64,000 bases of DNA from Pseudovibrio exalbescens DSM 16456 (GCF_000422785.1 NZ_AUGS01000005.1:248001-312000), one strand, 5' to 3'; counted from the stretch's first letter, positions 8,832 through 18,525 are shown. Notes: generated by a model not told the origin, from the letters alone. Numbers and translations: made by a program.

Positions 8832-9768
8832 GGCATTGGGCCTGTGAGTTGCCTAACCTTCTAAGTGCCGCAACGGGCAGGGTTGCTAGGATCAACCCTG
8901 CCATGATTGGGATAAAACCCATGAAATGGTAGGCACGAAGTTCTTCTCCCAGAAAAACAACCGCCATGAAAACACCATAGGGTGGGAGCAGATACATAAA
9001 CAATCCCGCGATTGACGCGCCAACCATCTTGATTCCGTATTGATAAGTTGAAAACGCCAAAACCGAGGCGACGATAGCGACACCAGCTATCGAGAGCCAT
9101 GCCGGCATGCTTGTTGGCAAGGGCGCAACGAAAATCATTTCCATTATCGAAAACGGAAACAGCAGAAGGGCGCCCAACCCCGCCAGAGTTGCAAACAACA
9201 TCATGACGGGGATGTCTTGCAGGGCTTTCTGGCGAATGAGAACGGAATAGGTTGCCCAGCTAATCATGCAGAGGGCGAAAATCAGGTCACCCCAGTTGAA
9301 TTGCAGCGTAAGAAGGTTCGCCAATGAACCTTTGGTAACGATAATGGCAACACCAGTAACAGCCAGAATGATGCCCACGGCTTCGCGGGGGGATATGCGG
9401 CGTCCTCGAAAAAGCCATTCCAGAACCATGATCACAATCGGTGCCGCAGAGTAAATCAGCGTGCCATGTGTTGCACTGGTGTATTTGAGCGCAAGATAGA
9501 CCAGAGCGCCACAGATCCACATGCCCAGAAATGCCATGACGAGAAGCAGTTTCAGATTTGCTCGAATGATGGGCATGGCTGCCGATGCCTGCTTATGCGC
9601 AAACGGCAGCAAAATGATGAATGCCAGTAGCCATCTCAAGAAGGCGAGTGTCCAAGGCTCGGTCTGCTCGATGGCATAGCGCCCAATGATGATGTTCGAG
9701 CTCATGAATACCGGCATGATGAACAACAGAGGATAGATCAGGGGATTCTGGCTGGCTGGTGAGGACAC
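8722..9768 (-). CDS. EamA/DMT family transporter with atypical C-terminal tail
   Basis: A ten-helix drug/metabolite transporter of the EamA family. The first half begins LIYPLLFIMPVFMSSNIIIGRYAIEQ, and the second EamA repeat begins WGDLIFALCMISWATYSVLIRQKA. The upstream frame stays open into the SPOR gene, so I place the start at the GTG at 9768, which has AAGG nine bases before it and gives 348 residues. Family members end near AALRRLGN, but this protein runs on for about 40 basic, Pro/Arg/Thr-rich residues encoded almost wholly antisense to the end of ccdA. This suggests the original stop codon was lost. Substrate is unknown; relatives export amino acids or other small metabolites. Confidence 0.85.
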   Translation of the reverse strand: MSSPASQNPLIYPLLFIMPVFMSSNIIIGRYAIEQTEPWTLAFLRWLLAFIILLPFAHKQASAAMPIIRANLKLLLVMAFLGMWICGALVYLALKYTSATHGTLIYSAAPIVIMVLEWLFRGRRISPREAVGIILAVTGVAIIVTKGSLANLLTLQFNWGDLIFALCMISWATYSVLIRQKALQDIPVMMLFATLAGLGALLLFPFSIMEMIFVAPLPTSMPAWLSIAGVAIVASVLAFSTYQYGIKMVGASIAGLFMYLLPPYGVFMAVVFLGEELRAYHFMGFIPIMAGLILATLPVAALRRLGNSQAQCLTRSCPTPERFPTARTKTPAYNRSRTRYRSKPTDRP

Positions 9769-9862
9769 GTGACTGAACCTTGGGTGTGAGAAACAAGTTG
9801 GCAGCAGGCAACGCCGCGAGAGGCCGGGTGCACAATGGAGTATGGCAGGAGCCTGCGAAAGT

Positions 9863-10999
9863 TTACTTTGGGTGGATGACCATGCGGCAGGGCAGGTTCT
9901 GCGCTCGCAGTTGGGCGCAGGCAAGGGCCGTATCACGGGCGTTGGCGAATGGACCTGCAACTGCTCTGTACTCGATGCCATTTTCGGGGTCTGGATCTTT
10001 AGCCAGTACATGACCCGATACCCCGGCAACCAGACCGGACACGGCACTGGCATGCTCAAGATGTGTTTGCGCATCACCGCGGCTTTTGAATTCACCAAGG
10101 TCAACAGCGAACGCTGTTCGCGTGAAAACGGATCCTGCCCGGCCATACACGATCCCCGCTGGCCCTGTTGGTGTGAGGTTGGCCGCGACTGGAGAGATGG
10201 CCGACACCAATTGAGGTGCTTCGGAGGAAGGGAGAGGCACAGTCGGTTGATCAGTACTGAGTGCTACAAGCGGTGGCAACGAAGCGTAGACTTCAGGGGC
10301 GACCTCCGGTGCGGGAAGGGTTTCAATCGGTGGGGGCTGAAGTTGTTTGGGTTTGGCTCGGGCAAGCGGTACCGGATCCGGCCCCATGGCCTGCTCCTGG
10401 GAAGCCAGCTGAACATCCGCACCAAACGGGATCTTTCTTGGCACTTTCTGTGAGGAGGGCAAAGCCGCCGCGTCTTGTTCTGTTTCCTGCTTTGCTGTTG
10501 ATCCTTCGCGGTTGTTCTCAGCTGGGAGGTGTTGCGAGCCGCTGGTCAGGTTGGCTTGGGCCAATTGTACCTTCAGTGGCTGGGGCGGGTGGGCCTCCAA
10601 GCGGGCCAGCGTCTCACGCAATCTCTCATTGCTGTTGCGCAGGCTCCCCAACTGGCGTTCCAGCATGGCTACCTGCGTGCTGATCTGGCGAACTGAGGTG
10701 CCTGCTGTTGTTGACCGGTTATTGTTGTAACTGACGGGTTGATAGACAGCGAGCTCGTTATCTTTGAAGACCTCGGTTGTTTGAAATGGCTCGCTTTCGG
10801 TCAGGAAGGGCAGCTCGGTGGTCGCTATGGGAGGTTGCGGTGTTTTGAACGGCTGAGGGGTCAAGACAATCGTTGCCAGAGCAGCTGTTGCACAACAAAC
10901 AGCAATACAGCCCCAGAGTGCAATTGCCCTCCGGTCTATCTGGCCCGTGCCAGTGTGCCCTTGGCTGTATGGCTCGACTGTGCTTTTCAAAACAAACAA
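9863..10999 (-). CDS. SPOR-domain membrane protein
   Basis: A 378-residue protein with a short cytoplasmic N-terminus, one membrane helix (about residues 27-46), a coiled-coil-prone stretch (QISTQVAMLERQLGSLRNSNERL), a long Pro/Gln/Glu-rich linker, and a C-terminal SPOR domain (about residues 300-375, beginning AFAVDLGEFKSRGDAQTHLEHA). SPOR domains bind denuded septal peptidoglycan, so a role at the division site or in cell-wall remodelling is likely. The start is uncertain: a TTG at 10999 directly follows an in-frame stop and is the longest option. The promoter should lie in the gap before glmU, which is divergent. Confidence 0.8.
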   Translation of the reverse strand: MFVLKSTVEPYSQGHTGTGQIDRRAIALWGCIAVCCATAALATIVLTPQPFKTPQPPIATTELPFLTESEPFQTTEVFKDNELAVYQPVSYNNNRSTTAGTSVRQISTQVAMLERQLGSLRNSNERLRETLARLEAHPPQPLKVQLAQANLTSGSQHLPAENNREGSTAKQETEQDAAALPSSQKVPRKIPFGADVQLASQEQAMGPDPVPLARAKPKQLQPPPIETLPAPEVAPEVYASLPPLVALSTDQPTVPLPSSEAPQLVSAISPVAANLTPTGPAGIVYGRAGSVFTRTAFAVDLGEFKSRGDAQTHLEHASAVSGLVAGVSGHVLAKDPDPENGIEYRAVAGPFANARDTALACAQLRAQNLPCRMVIHPK

Positions 11000-11217
11000 C
11001 TAATGCAAAGATTGATTCCGCGACGGCTGTACCCTCTAAACCTTGTGGGTTTATGGTTAACAGATTGCAAACGCTAATTTGTCCGGCTCGCTGATTTTTA
11101 CAGTTTCTGCTCAAAAAGGCGAAAGTTGTTGGTGATATAGTGCCTCTGCAGATTGATTTGTAACGGCATGACTGCAGTGTCCTGCAAAGAACGGTCTTCA
11201 ACTTCAGGAACAGATAC

Positions 11218-12585
11218 ATGACCTCGGAAAGCTGCTTGGCAATCGTACTCGGTGCGGGACTTGGGACACGGATGAAATCCAGTTTGCCTAAGGTCATGCA
11301 CGAAATCGGGAACCTTCCGTTGATTGGTCACGTCGTCAGGGCCGTACAGGCTGCCGGGTCAGAGGAGCTGGCAGTCGTCATTGGGCCGGAGATGCCCGAA
11401 GTTGAAACAACAGTGCGGTCGCTGTCACCCGGCGCGCAATGCTTCGTCCAACATGATCGTTTGGGAACGGCTCATGCGGTCAAGGCCGCCGAAGCGGCTT
11501 ATCAAGGCAGCGAGTGTGGTCACGTCTTGGTGCTTTTCGGTGATACGCCGCTTGTTACGCCCGCGAGCTTTGTCGCTTTGCGTGAGGAGTTGGCCAAAGG
11601 GGCGGACGTGGTTGTTCTTGGGTTTGAGGCAGCAGACCCCCATGGGTATGGTCGCTTGCTGACCAAGGGAAATCAGCTTGTTTCAATTCGCGAAGAAAAA
11701 GATGCAACTGATGAAGAGCGCAGAGTCAGTTTGTGTAATGCTGGCATCATGGGCTTTCGCCGAGAAGCTCTGGCAGAGTTGGTGGATCTGATCGAAAACA
11801 AAAACGCCAAAGGCGAGTACTACCTGACGGACGCGGTGGAAATAGCTGCTTCAAAAGGGCTCAAGGTACGGTTTTCTGTTGCTCCCGAATCTGAAGTGCA
11901 GGGCATCAATACCCGTGCACAACTGGCCGCGTGCGATGCTGTCTTTCAGGAGAGAATGCGGCAACAGGCAATGGCCGATGGCGTCACTTTGCTTGCACCT
12001 GATACAGTCTACTTTTCGTGGGATACAGCCGTGGCACAGGACGTTGTGGTAGAGCCTCATGTGGTTTTCGGGCCTGGTGTGCGCATTGAGACCGGCGTTC
12101 GCATTAAGGCATTTTCACACTTTGAAAAAGCGCATGTTGAAAGAAACGCAACTGTTGGTCCCTATGCGCGGTTGCGACCCAATGCACAAGTTGGCGTTGG
12201 TGCTCATATTGGCAACTTTGTTGAAATAAAAAATGCTCAGATCGAGGCCGGTGCCAAGGTCAATCACCTTTCTTATATTGGCGATGCGCGGATCGGTACG
12301 AAGACCAATGTTGGAGCCGGAACGATCACCTGTAACTATGATGGGTATTTCAAACACCACACGGATATTGGCGCAGGCGCCTTTATCGGTTCTGACAGCA
12401 TTCTGGTTGCGCCGGTGACCATCGGTGACGGAGCCTTGATCGCTGCCGGTTCGGTTATTACCGAAAACGTGGACACCAACGCCATGGCGTTTGGGCGATC
12501 TCGACAGGTGTCCAAATCTGACCGCGCAGCAGAAGTGCGTGCGGGTTTAGAGAAAAAAAAGGCCCAAACCAAGCAGGCCGACTAG
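11218..12585 (+). CDS. glmU: bifunctional GlmU: UDP-GlcNAc pyrophosphorylase / GlcN-1-P acetyltransferase
   Basis: The 455-residue enzyme acetylates glucosamine-1-phosphate and then transfers UMP to give UDP-N-acetylglucosamine, the precursor of peptidoglycan and lipid A. The N-terminal uridyltransferase half has the signature LGAGLGTRMKSSLPK (about residues 11-25) and LFGDTPLV. The C-terminal half is a left-handed beta helix of hexapeptide repeats ending in GAFIGSDSILVAPVTIGDGALIAAGS. Length is normal. It lies just upstream of glmS, which makes the glucosamine-6-phosphate needed earlier in the same pathway. Confidence 0.97.
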   Translation: MTSESCLAIVLGAGLGTRMKSSLPKVMHEIGNLPLIGHVVRAVQAAGSEELAVVIGPEMPEVETTVRSLSPGAQCFVQHDRLGTAHAVKAAEAAYQGSECGHVLVLFGDTPLVTPASFVALREELAKGADVVVLGFEAADPHGYGRLLTKGNQLVSIREEKDATDEERRVSLCNAGIMGFRREALAELVDLIENKNAKGEYYLTDAVEIAASKGLKVRFSVAPESEVQGINTRAQLAACDAVFQERMRQQAMADGVTLLAPDTVYFSWDTAVAQDVVVEPHVVFGPGVRIETGVRIKAFSHFEKAHVERNATVGPYARLRPNAQVGVGAHIGNFVEIKNAQIEAGAKVNHLSYIGDARIGTKTNVGAGTITCNYDGYFKHHTDIGAGAFIGSDSILVAPVTIGDGALIAAGSVITENVDTNAMAFGRSRQVSKSDRAAEVRAGLEKKKAQTKQAD

Positions 12586-12736
12586 AAGTAGGTATGTATA
12601 ACTACTCTAATACCAATGGTGTGTAACGAACCGAAACATCTATTGATTTCACAGCGTTATGCACCTTTGGCTAAACAGGTACCAAGACCAACGGATTTCG
12701 GCGGGCAACAGGCGTCGATCATCAAGGAGAATTGAT

Positions 12737-14563
12737 ATGTGTGGTATTGTCGGCATTCTCGGGCAAACACCGGCTGCACCGCTGCTTGTGGATGCGCTGA
12801 AACGCCTTGAGTATCGCGGATACGATTCTGCCGGTGTAGCAACGCTTGAGCAGGGAACTATTGTTCGGCGCCGTGCCGAGGGCAAACTGCGAAATCTCGA
12901 AGCCTTGCTTGATGAACAACCCTTGCGTGGCACGATTGGTATCGGTCATACGCGATGGGCAACCCACGGAGCGCCGACTGTTCGCAATGCGCACCCGCAT
13001 GCTGCTGAAGGTGTCAGCGTCGTTCACAATGGGATCATTGAGAACTTCATGGATTTGCGGGGCGAGCTGGTTGCCGGCGGTGTGGAGCTGGAAACCGAAA
13101 CCGATACTGAAGTGGTTGCTCACCTGATTGCTCGCGAGTTGAAGGCGGGCTTTCAACCTGTTGAGGCAGTTCGCAATTGCCTGAGCAAGCTTCAAGGTGC
13201 TTTTGCACTGGCAATTCTTTTTGACGGCGAAGAAAACCTCCTCATTGGTGCGCGACGAGGCTCTCCGCTTGCCATTGGTTATGGCGAGGGTGAAATGTTC
13301 TTGGGGTCGGATGCCATTGCCTTGTCACCCTTTACCGACCGTGTTTGCTATCTGGAAGATGGGGATTGGACCGTTCTTACGCGGGAAGGTGCCGAGATTT
13401 TCGACGCCGATGGAAATCAGGTTGCCCGGCCAATCAGCACGTCTGCCGTTAGCGCCGCTGTGGTGGACAAAGGCAACTACAAACACTTCATGGCAAAGGA
13501 AATCCATGAGCAACCCGAGGTAATCGGTCATACCATTTCGCGGTACATCGACCTCAATGATTATTCAACGGTCGTGCCTGAGGCATCAGCCATTGACTTC
13601 ACAAAGTTGGATCGTCTGGTGATCACGGCCTGCGGCACTGCCTATTACGCTGGGCTGGTTGCCAAGTACTGGTTCGAAAAGTACGCCCGATTGCCAGTGG
13701 ATATTGATATTGCCTCGGAGTTTCGCTACCGCGAAATGCCCGTGAAGGCTGGAGACTTGGCGCTGTTCATCTCCCAGTCAGGTGAGACGGCGGACACGCT
13801 GGCTTCGCTACGATACTGCAAAGACAAGGGGATGGTGATTGGCTCTGTTGTGAACGTTCCCGAATCCACAATTGCTCGTGAATCCAATGTGGTGTTCCCA
13901 ACATATGCAGGTCCGGAGATTGGTGTTGCGTCAACCAAAGCCTTTACCTGCCAACTTACGGTATTGGCGGCTCTTGCTGTCCATGCAGGGCGAATGCGCG
14001 GGACTTTGAGCGAGGCACAGGCCAAGGGGCTCGTTGAAACGCTTTCAGAGCTGCCGAGTTATACAAGGCAAGCATTGGCGTTGAGCGATCAGATTGAAGA
14101 AATGGCCCATTGGATCTCGCAAACCAATCATGCTTTGTTCCTTGGGCGCGGCACTAGCTTTCCCATGGCACTGGAGGGCGCGCTTAAGCTCAAGGAGATT
14201 TCCTATATCCACGCTGAAGGTTATGCAGCGGGAGAGTTGAAGCATGGTCCGATTGCGCTGATCGACGAGACAATGCCGGTTTTTGTCGTGGCACCTCACG
14301 ACAGCATCTATGAAAAAACGGTCTCCAACATGCAGGAGGTTGCCGCACGCGGGGGCCGCATCGTGCTCATCACCAATGGCAAAGGTGCGGAAGCTGCCGG
14401 ACTTGAGGCTCATCACATCATTACGGTCCCGGATGTTCCCGAGATTGCAACGCCGATCGTCTACGCCCTGCCTTTGCAATTGATCTCGTATTACACAGCT
14501 GTATTCATGGGAACTGATGTTGACCAGCCAAGAAACCTTGCAAAATCGGTAACAGTCGAATAG
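12737..14563 (+). CDS. glmS: glutamine-fructose-6-phosphate aminotransferase (isomerising)
   Basis: GlmS converts fructose-6-phosphate and glutamine to glucosamine-6-phosphate. The start is fixed by the required N-terminal cysteine: MCGIVGILG at 12737, with AAGGAGA seven bases upstream, giving 608 residues. Visible features are the glutaminase domain (RTRWATHGAP-type motif as HTRWATHGAPT, and HNGIIEN), two SIS sugar-isomerase domains (ACGTAYYAGL, SQSGETADTLASL; then LGRGTSFPMALEGALKLKE), and the usual C-terminal end DQPRNLAKSVTVE. The 150-base gap from glmU holds no recognisable glmS ribozyme or other riboswitch. Confidence 0.97.
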   Translation: MCGIVGILGQTPAAPLLVDALKRLEYRGYDSAGVATLEQGTIVRRRAEGKLRNLEALLDEQPLRGTIGIGHTRWATHGAPTVRNAHPHAAEGVSVVHNGIIENFMDLRGELVAGGVELETETDTEVVAHLIARELKAGFQPVEAVRNCLSKLQGAFALAILFDGEENLLIGARRGSPLAIGYGEGEMFLGSDAIALSPFTDRVCYLEDGDWTVLTREGAEIFDADGNQVARPISTSAVSAAVVDKGNYKHFMAKEIHEQPEVIGHTISRYIDLNDYSTVVPEASAIDFTKLDRLVITACGTAYYAGLVAKYWFEKYARLPVDIDIASEFRYREMPVKAGDLALFISQSGETADTLASLRYCKDKGMVIGSVVNVPESTIARESNVVFPTYAGPEIGVASTKAFTCQLTVLAALAVHAGRMRGTLSEAQAKGLVETLSELPSYTRQALALSDQIEEMAHWISQTNHALFLGRGTSFPMALEGALKLKEISYIHAEGYAAGELKHGPIALIDETMPVFVVAPHDSIYEKTVSNMQEVAARGGRIVLITNGKGAEAAGLEAHHIITVPDVPEIATPIVYALPLQLISYYTAVFMGTDVDQPRNLAKSVTVE

Positions 14564-14635
14564 CGGGGTGAGGAGCGATCCGGCAAGAGCTGGATCGGTA
14601 TTCCCAAACTCGTCGAAGCTGTAAGAGATCGCCGC

Positions 14636-14974
14636 ATGGAGCACCTGTTTGTTTATGGCAGTCTGGCCCCCGGGGCCTCCCATGAATACCTACTGACGCA
14701 AGTAACTGGTGTGTGGTCGCGTGCCTACATACGCGCCCACTATCAAGATCGAGGGTTTTCGGAAGGGGCTGGCTATCCTGCGCTGGTGCCGGATGAACTG
14801 GCTGAGTGGCTTCAGGGGAACGTTTATTCTTCAGAGCACTTGCATCGCATTTGGCCTGATATCGATGAATGGGAGGGCGAGGAATATGTTCGCGTTCCTG
14901 TGGAAGTCCAATGTGAAGATGGGTCAGTCTTGCTCGCACAGGCCTATGTACTCAGGACACTTGAGCAGTCCTAG
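14636..14974 (+). CDS. gamma-glutamylcyclotransferase-fold (AIG2-like) protein
   Basis: A 112-residue protein beginning LFVYGSLAPGASHEYLL, the YGSL motif typical of the gamma-glutamylcyclotransferase/AIG2-like fold. Members act on gamma-glutamyl amines or related small compounds, and the motif forms the substrate cavity. The acidic stretch WPDIDEWEGEEYVRVPV is also characteristic, contributing a conserved Asp-Glu-Tyr region. The exact substrate is unknown. It is 72 bases downstream of glmS on the same strand and may be co-transcribed. Its 3' end overlaps the convergent ybaN-like gene by 23 bases. Confidence 0.85.
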   Translation: MEHLFVYGSLAPGASHEYLLTQVTGVWSRAYIRAHYQDRGFSEGAGYPALVPDELAEWLQGNVYSSEHLHRIWPDIDEWEGEEYVRVPVEVQCEDGSVLLAQAYVLRTLEQS

Positions 14975-15332
14975 GACCTGAGGGGCGCGTGATGACATAG
15001 ATTGCGCAACAGATCAGGACAGCGAGGACGATCAACGCCAGTGGCATCGTGGGGGCGGTGGTAAAAAGAAACACGAAATAGCCGCCCGTCATGCCGAGTA
15101 CAGCCATTATCTTGGCGCGTACGGGGATGACGCCATGATTGCGCCAGTCCTGAATGTTTTTGCCAAATCTTGGGTGGTTGAGCAGCCACTTCTCCAGACG
15201 TGGGTTGGATCTGGCGAAGCATCCAGTTGCGAGAATCAAGAATATGGTAGTGGGCAACAACGGCAAGACGATGCCGATCAATCCCACTGCAACCAGCAAG
15301 AAACCCGCTGCCAAATAGAATGCGCGTGGCAC
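14952..15332 (-). CDS. YbaN/DUF454 family inner-membrane protein
   Basis: A small membrane protein of 126 residues with about four hydrophobic segments. The family signature is clear: GLIGIVLPLLPTTIFLILA, then CFARSNPRLEKWLLNHP and FGKNIQDWRNHGVIP. Function of the DUF454/YbaN family is not established. I chose the GTG at 15332 because AGGAG lies eight bases upstream; the frame stays open to 15443 but that extension is Cys-rich and unlike the family. A palindrome at 15364-15381 sits in the divergent promoter region. Confidence 0.88.
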   Translation of the reverse strand: MPRAFYLAAGFLLVAVGLIGIVLPLLPTTIFLILATGCFARSNPRLEKWLLNHPRFGKNIQDWRNHGVIPVRAKIMAVLGMTGGYFVFLFTTAPTMPLALIVLAVLICCAIYVITRPSGPRTAQVS

Positions 15333-15360
15333 GTGCAGATCTCCTTCCGGGCGAAAAAAA

Positions 15361-15384
15361 CGGGTGTTTTTGCAAAAACACTCG
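15361..15384. promoter_or_regulatory. near-perfect palindrome in divergent promoter region
   Basis: GTGTTTTTGCAAAAACAC (15364-15381) is an 18-bp perfect palindrome. Including flanks it extends to 24 bp with one mismatched pair. It lies 32 bases upstream of the ybaN-like start and about 100 upstream of the DUF502 gene, well placed as an operator for either. The regulator is unknown. Confidence 0.5.
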
Positions 15385-15483
15385 TCACTGCAACAATTCC
15401 CTCTAAGTTCACCCATATAAAGCAATAGGATATATGATGCCAATCACGGGTGAGTGTGGGCGTTTCCAAGGAAGACCGATTGC

Positions 15484-16251
15484 ATGAAGAGATCTGATTC
15501 CAACTCGAAAGACGCCGGTGAGGGCGAAAGCATTGTACCGCGGGTGAGTGCATTGACCAAGATTCGCAATTACTTCCTGACAGGATTGGTTGTTGCAGGA
15601 CCGATTGGCATTACGCTTTACCTAAGTTGGTCGCTCATCCAGGTTGTTGATGGCTGGGTAAAGCCGATTATTCCTGCAAAGTATAATCCGGACACCTACT
15701 TTGGCCTTGAGGTGCCGGGTGTCGGGCTGATTGCAGCTTTGGTCACGTTGACACTCATTGGTTTTTTGACAGCCAACATTGCCGGACGCACGCTGATAAA
15801 TCTGGGTGAGCGCGTTGTGGCGCGGATGCCGCTGGTGCGTAACCTGTATTCGGCGTTGAAGCAGATTTTTGAAACGGTGCTGCGCGATAGTGGGCAGAAC
15901 TTTACCAAGGCTGCACTGATTGAATATCCGCGGCCGGGTTTGTGGGCGGTTGTGTTCGTTGCAACATCTACGCGCGGTGAAGTCGCCACCAGACTGAAGA
16001 ACAAGGCAGAAACCGTGTCCGTGTTCTTGCCAACAACGCCGAATCCGACCTCAGGCTTTCTTCTGTTTGTTCCAAAAGAGGACGTCATCGAACTGTCGAT
16101 GAGCGTGGAAGATGCGGCCAAACTAGTCATTTCGGCGGGGTTGGTCAGTCCTGATTATCCAGAGATCCTCGCGGAATTGGGGGAGGAAATCACGTCGACC
16201 GGCAGCTCGAGGGCTGGCGAGAAAAGGCGAAGCGGGGAGCCCGCAGAATAG
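15484..16251 (+). CDS. DUF502 family membrane protein
   Basis: A 255-residue protein with two strongly hydrophobic N-terminal segments (YFLTGLVVAGPIGITLYLSW and GVGLIAALVTLTLIGFLTANIAG) and a soluble C-terminal part containing conserved stretches MPLVRNLYSALKQIFETVL, FLPTTPNPTSGFLLFVP and DVIELSMSVEDAAKLVISAGLV. This is the DUF502 pattern, whose molecular function is not known; it is common beside recG in alphaproteobacteria. The ATG at 15484 follows GGAAGA. It converges on recG with a single base between the stops. Confidence 0.9.
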   Translation: MKRSDSNSKDAGEGESIVPRVSALTKIRNYFLTGLVVAGPIGITLYLSWSLIQVVDGWVKPIIPAKYNPDTYFGLEVPGVGLIAALVTLTLIGFLTANIAGRTLINLGERVVARMPLVRNLYSALKQIFETVLRDSGQNFTKAALIEYPRPGLWAVVFVATSTRGEVATRLKNKAETVSVFLPTTPNPTSGFLLFVPKEDVIELSMSVEDAAKLVISAGLVSPDYPEILAELGEEITSTGSSRAGEKRRSGEPAE

Positions 16252-16252
16252 G

Positions 16253-18355
16253 TCATCCCGCTCGCAACAAGCGCACGGCTTCATCTCGGGAGAACAAATA
16301 AAGCAAGTGTCGGAGTGCGTCGCCTCGAGGTGAAGTCAAGGCCGGGTCTCTGGACAGGATCAGCTTGGCATCATCCCGGGCGATTTCCATCAGGTCGCCG
16401 TGGGCTTCCACGTTTGCAATTTTGAAACCCGGCATTCCGCTCTGGCGTGTTCCCAACAGTTCACCTTCGCCGCGCAGGCGCAAGTCTTCCTCGGCAATGC
16501 GAAAACCGTCGTTGGTTTCACGAAGAATGCTCAACCGCGCTGCCGATGTTTCACCAAGGGGAGCCTTGTACAACAACAGGCAGGTCGACGCGGCACTGCC
16601 TCTACCGACACGGCCGCGGAGCTGGTGAAGTTGCGCCAGACCAAAGCGTTCCGAGTGTTCGATAACGATGATCGTCGCGTCAGGCACATCGACCCCGACC
16701 TCAATCACCGTCGTGGCGACCAGAAGACGCGTTCGGCCATGCTTAAAATCATCCATGGCTGCTTGTTTTTCGTCCGCTGACTGACGACCGTGAACCAGCG
16801 ACACGACCGGGCCGAGGCTGCGCTGAAGGTCTTCGAACCGCTCTTGTGCGGCGGCCAAGTCGATTTTCTCGGACTCTTCCACGAGCGGGCACACCCAATA
16901 GGCTTTCTCACCGCGTTGAATGGCAGCTCGCAAGCGCTCCACGACCTCGGATATCCGGTCGAGAGATACAGCTACGGTTTTGATGGGCTGGCGACCTTCG
17001 GGCTTGTCCGTAAGCCGTGAGACTTCCATGTCGCCGAAGTAAGAAAGGACCAGTGTTCTTGGGATCGGCGTCGCCGTCATTACGAGGACGTCCACATGAG
17101 CGCCTTTGGAGGAGAGGGACAGCCTTTGGTGTACGCCGAAGCGGTGCTGTTCGTCGACCACAGCCAGCCCGAGATTCTTGAATGTAACCGTTGTCTGGAA
17201 CAACGCGTGAGTTCCCACAATCAGGTCCAGCTCTCCAGCCGCCAATGCCGCATTGATCTCACGTTTTGTTTTTGCCGTGTCTTTGCCACTCATGACGGCG
17301 GCGCGAATGCCGGCGGCTTCGCATAGCGGCAAGATTGATGCGTAGTGCTGCCGGGCGAGGATATCGGTCGGTGCCATGAGCGCTGCTTGAGCACCGCTTT
17401 CAATGACCTGTGCCATGGCCATGAGACCAACAACGGTTTTGCCTGAACCAACGTCACCTTGTAGCAATCGGAGCATTCGCACGGGCGCGTCGAGGTCCTC
17501 CGATATTTCGATCAAGGCTTGTTCCTGGCCTTCGGTAAGGTTGAAAGGCAGCGCGGCGCGAATGCGTGCCCGCAACTGGCCGTCACCGCGCCTTTCGGTT
17601 CCTCCCTGGTGGCGCATGGAATTGCGAACCAGGGCGAGCGCCAGTTGATTGGCCAGATACTCATCATAGGCCAGCCGGCGCACGGCTTTTCCCTCTGCGA
17701 CAAGATCCGAGGCGTCTTCTGGATGATGAACTGCCAATAAGGCATCCTTGAAGCTCGGGAAACCTTGTTGGTCCAAGAATTTGGCGTCTTGCCATTCGGG
17801 AAGGTCAGGCACCACTTTCAATGCCAATTGCATGGCCTTGATGATCATACGCCCGGATAGTCCCGCCGTCAGTGGATACACGGGTTCTACCACCGGCAAG
17901 GTCTTGGCATCTTCTTCACTCACAACATAGTCCGGGTGAACCATTTGTGCGCGATCGTTGAACCATTCCACTTTGCCGGATACCAAACGTGTTTCGCCAA
18001 CTGGGAGAATTTTTTCCAGATAGTCTCGGCGGGCATGGAAAAAAACCAGTTCGATGGATCCGGTTTCATCATGAGCGAAAACCTTGTAGGGCGCTCGGCT
18101 ATTGCGCGGTGGTGGACGGTGCTGGTCCACACAGAGTGTCAGCGTTACAATTGTGCCTTCGGGGCTACCCGAAACACCGGGGCGCAGGCGCCGGTCAATC
18201 ATCGACGTTGGCAAATGGAACAGAAGATCCGAGATTCTGGCCTCACGTTCGGCGTGGCCGACCAATAAGCTACCAAGGGTTTTGGCCGTTTTGGGACCAA
18301 TTCCGGGTAACTTGGTGACAGGGGCAAAGAGCGGATCCAGGCGTGTCGGGCGCAT
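16253..18355 (-). CDS. recG: ATP-dependent DNA helicase RecG
   Basis: RecG reverses stalled replication forks and migrates branched DNA. The 700-residue length is normal. An N-terminal wedge/OB domain binds branched DNA. The helicase core follows, with Walker A GDVGSGKTVVGLMAM (about residue 300), the DExx-type box VVDEQHRFGVHQR, TATPIPRTL, and helicase C motifs ATTVIEVGVDVPDA and QLRGRVGRG. The ATG at 18355 is the only sensible start. It is divergent from sdhE-mfd, so genes of DNA repair flank this 170-base intergenic region. Confidence 0.97.
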   Translation of the reverse strand: MRPTRLDPLFAPVTKLPGIGPKTAKTLGSLLVGHAEREARISDLLFHLPTSMIDRRLRPGVSGSPEGTIVTLTLCVDQHRPPPRNSRAPYKVFAHDETGSIELVFFHARRDYLEKILPVGETRLVSGKVEWFNDRAQMVHPDYVVSEEDAKTLPVVEPVYPLTAGLSGRMIIKAMQLALKVVPDLPEWQDAKFLDQQGFPSFKDALLAVHHPEDASDLVAEGKAVRRLAYDEYLANQLALALVRNSMRHQGGTERRGDGQLRARIRAALPFNLTEGQEQALIEISEDLDAPVRMLRLLQGDVGSGKTVVGLMAMAQVIESGAQAALMAPTDILARQHYASILPLCEAAGIRAAVMSGKDTAKTKREINAALAAGELDLIVGTHALFQTTVTFKNLGLAVVDEQHRFGVHQRLSLSSKGAHVDVLVMTATPIPRTLVLSYFGDMEVSRLTDKPEGRQPIKTVAVSLDRISEVVERLRAAIQRGEKAYWVCPLVEESEKIDLAAAQERFEDLQRSLGPVVSLVHGRQSADEKQAAMDDFKHGRTRLLVATTVIEVGVDVPDATIIVIEHSERFGLAQLHQLRGRVGRGSAASTCLLLYKAPLGETSAARLSILRETNDGFRIAEEDLRLRGEGELLGTRQSGMPGFKIANVEAHGDLMEIARDDAKLILSRDPALTSPRGDALRHLLYLFSRDEAVRLLRAG

Positions 18356-18525
18356 TTAAAAAATCGGACTATAACGTGAACAGAGGCTTGATTGGTCGCA
18401 CGTCTAGGCTATTTGTGCAACCGCAGATGAGAAAACACTGACAGAAGTGTTTCATGCCGTTATACACGGCTGTCTGATCTTACACGGTGTTTTTATGAAC
18501 GCCCGCAGTCACAGTGAGGCCATCC

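Noticed and set aside
12586-12736. Possible glmS ribozyme upstream of glmS
   Set aside because: The ribozyme is a Gram-positive feature and the 150-base gap shows no matching conserved core.
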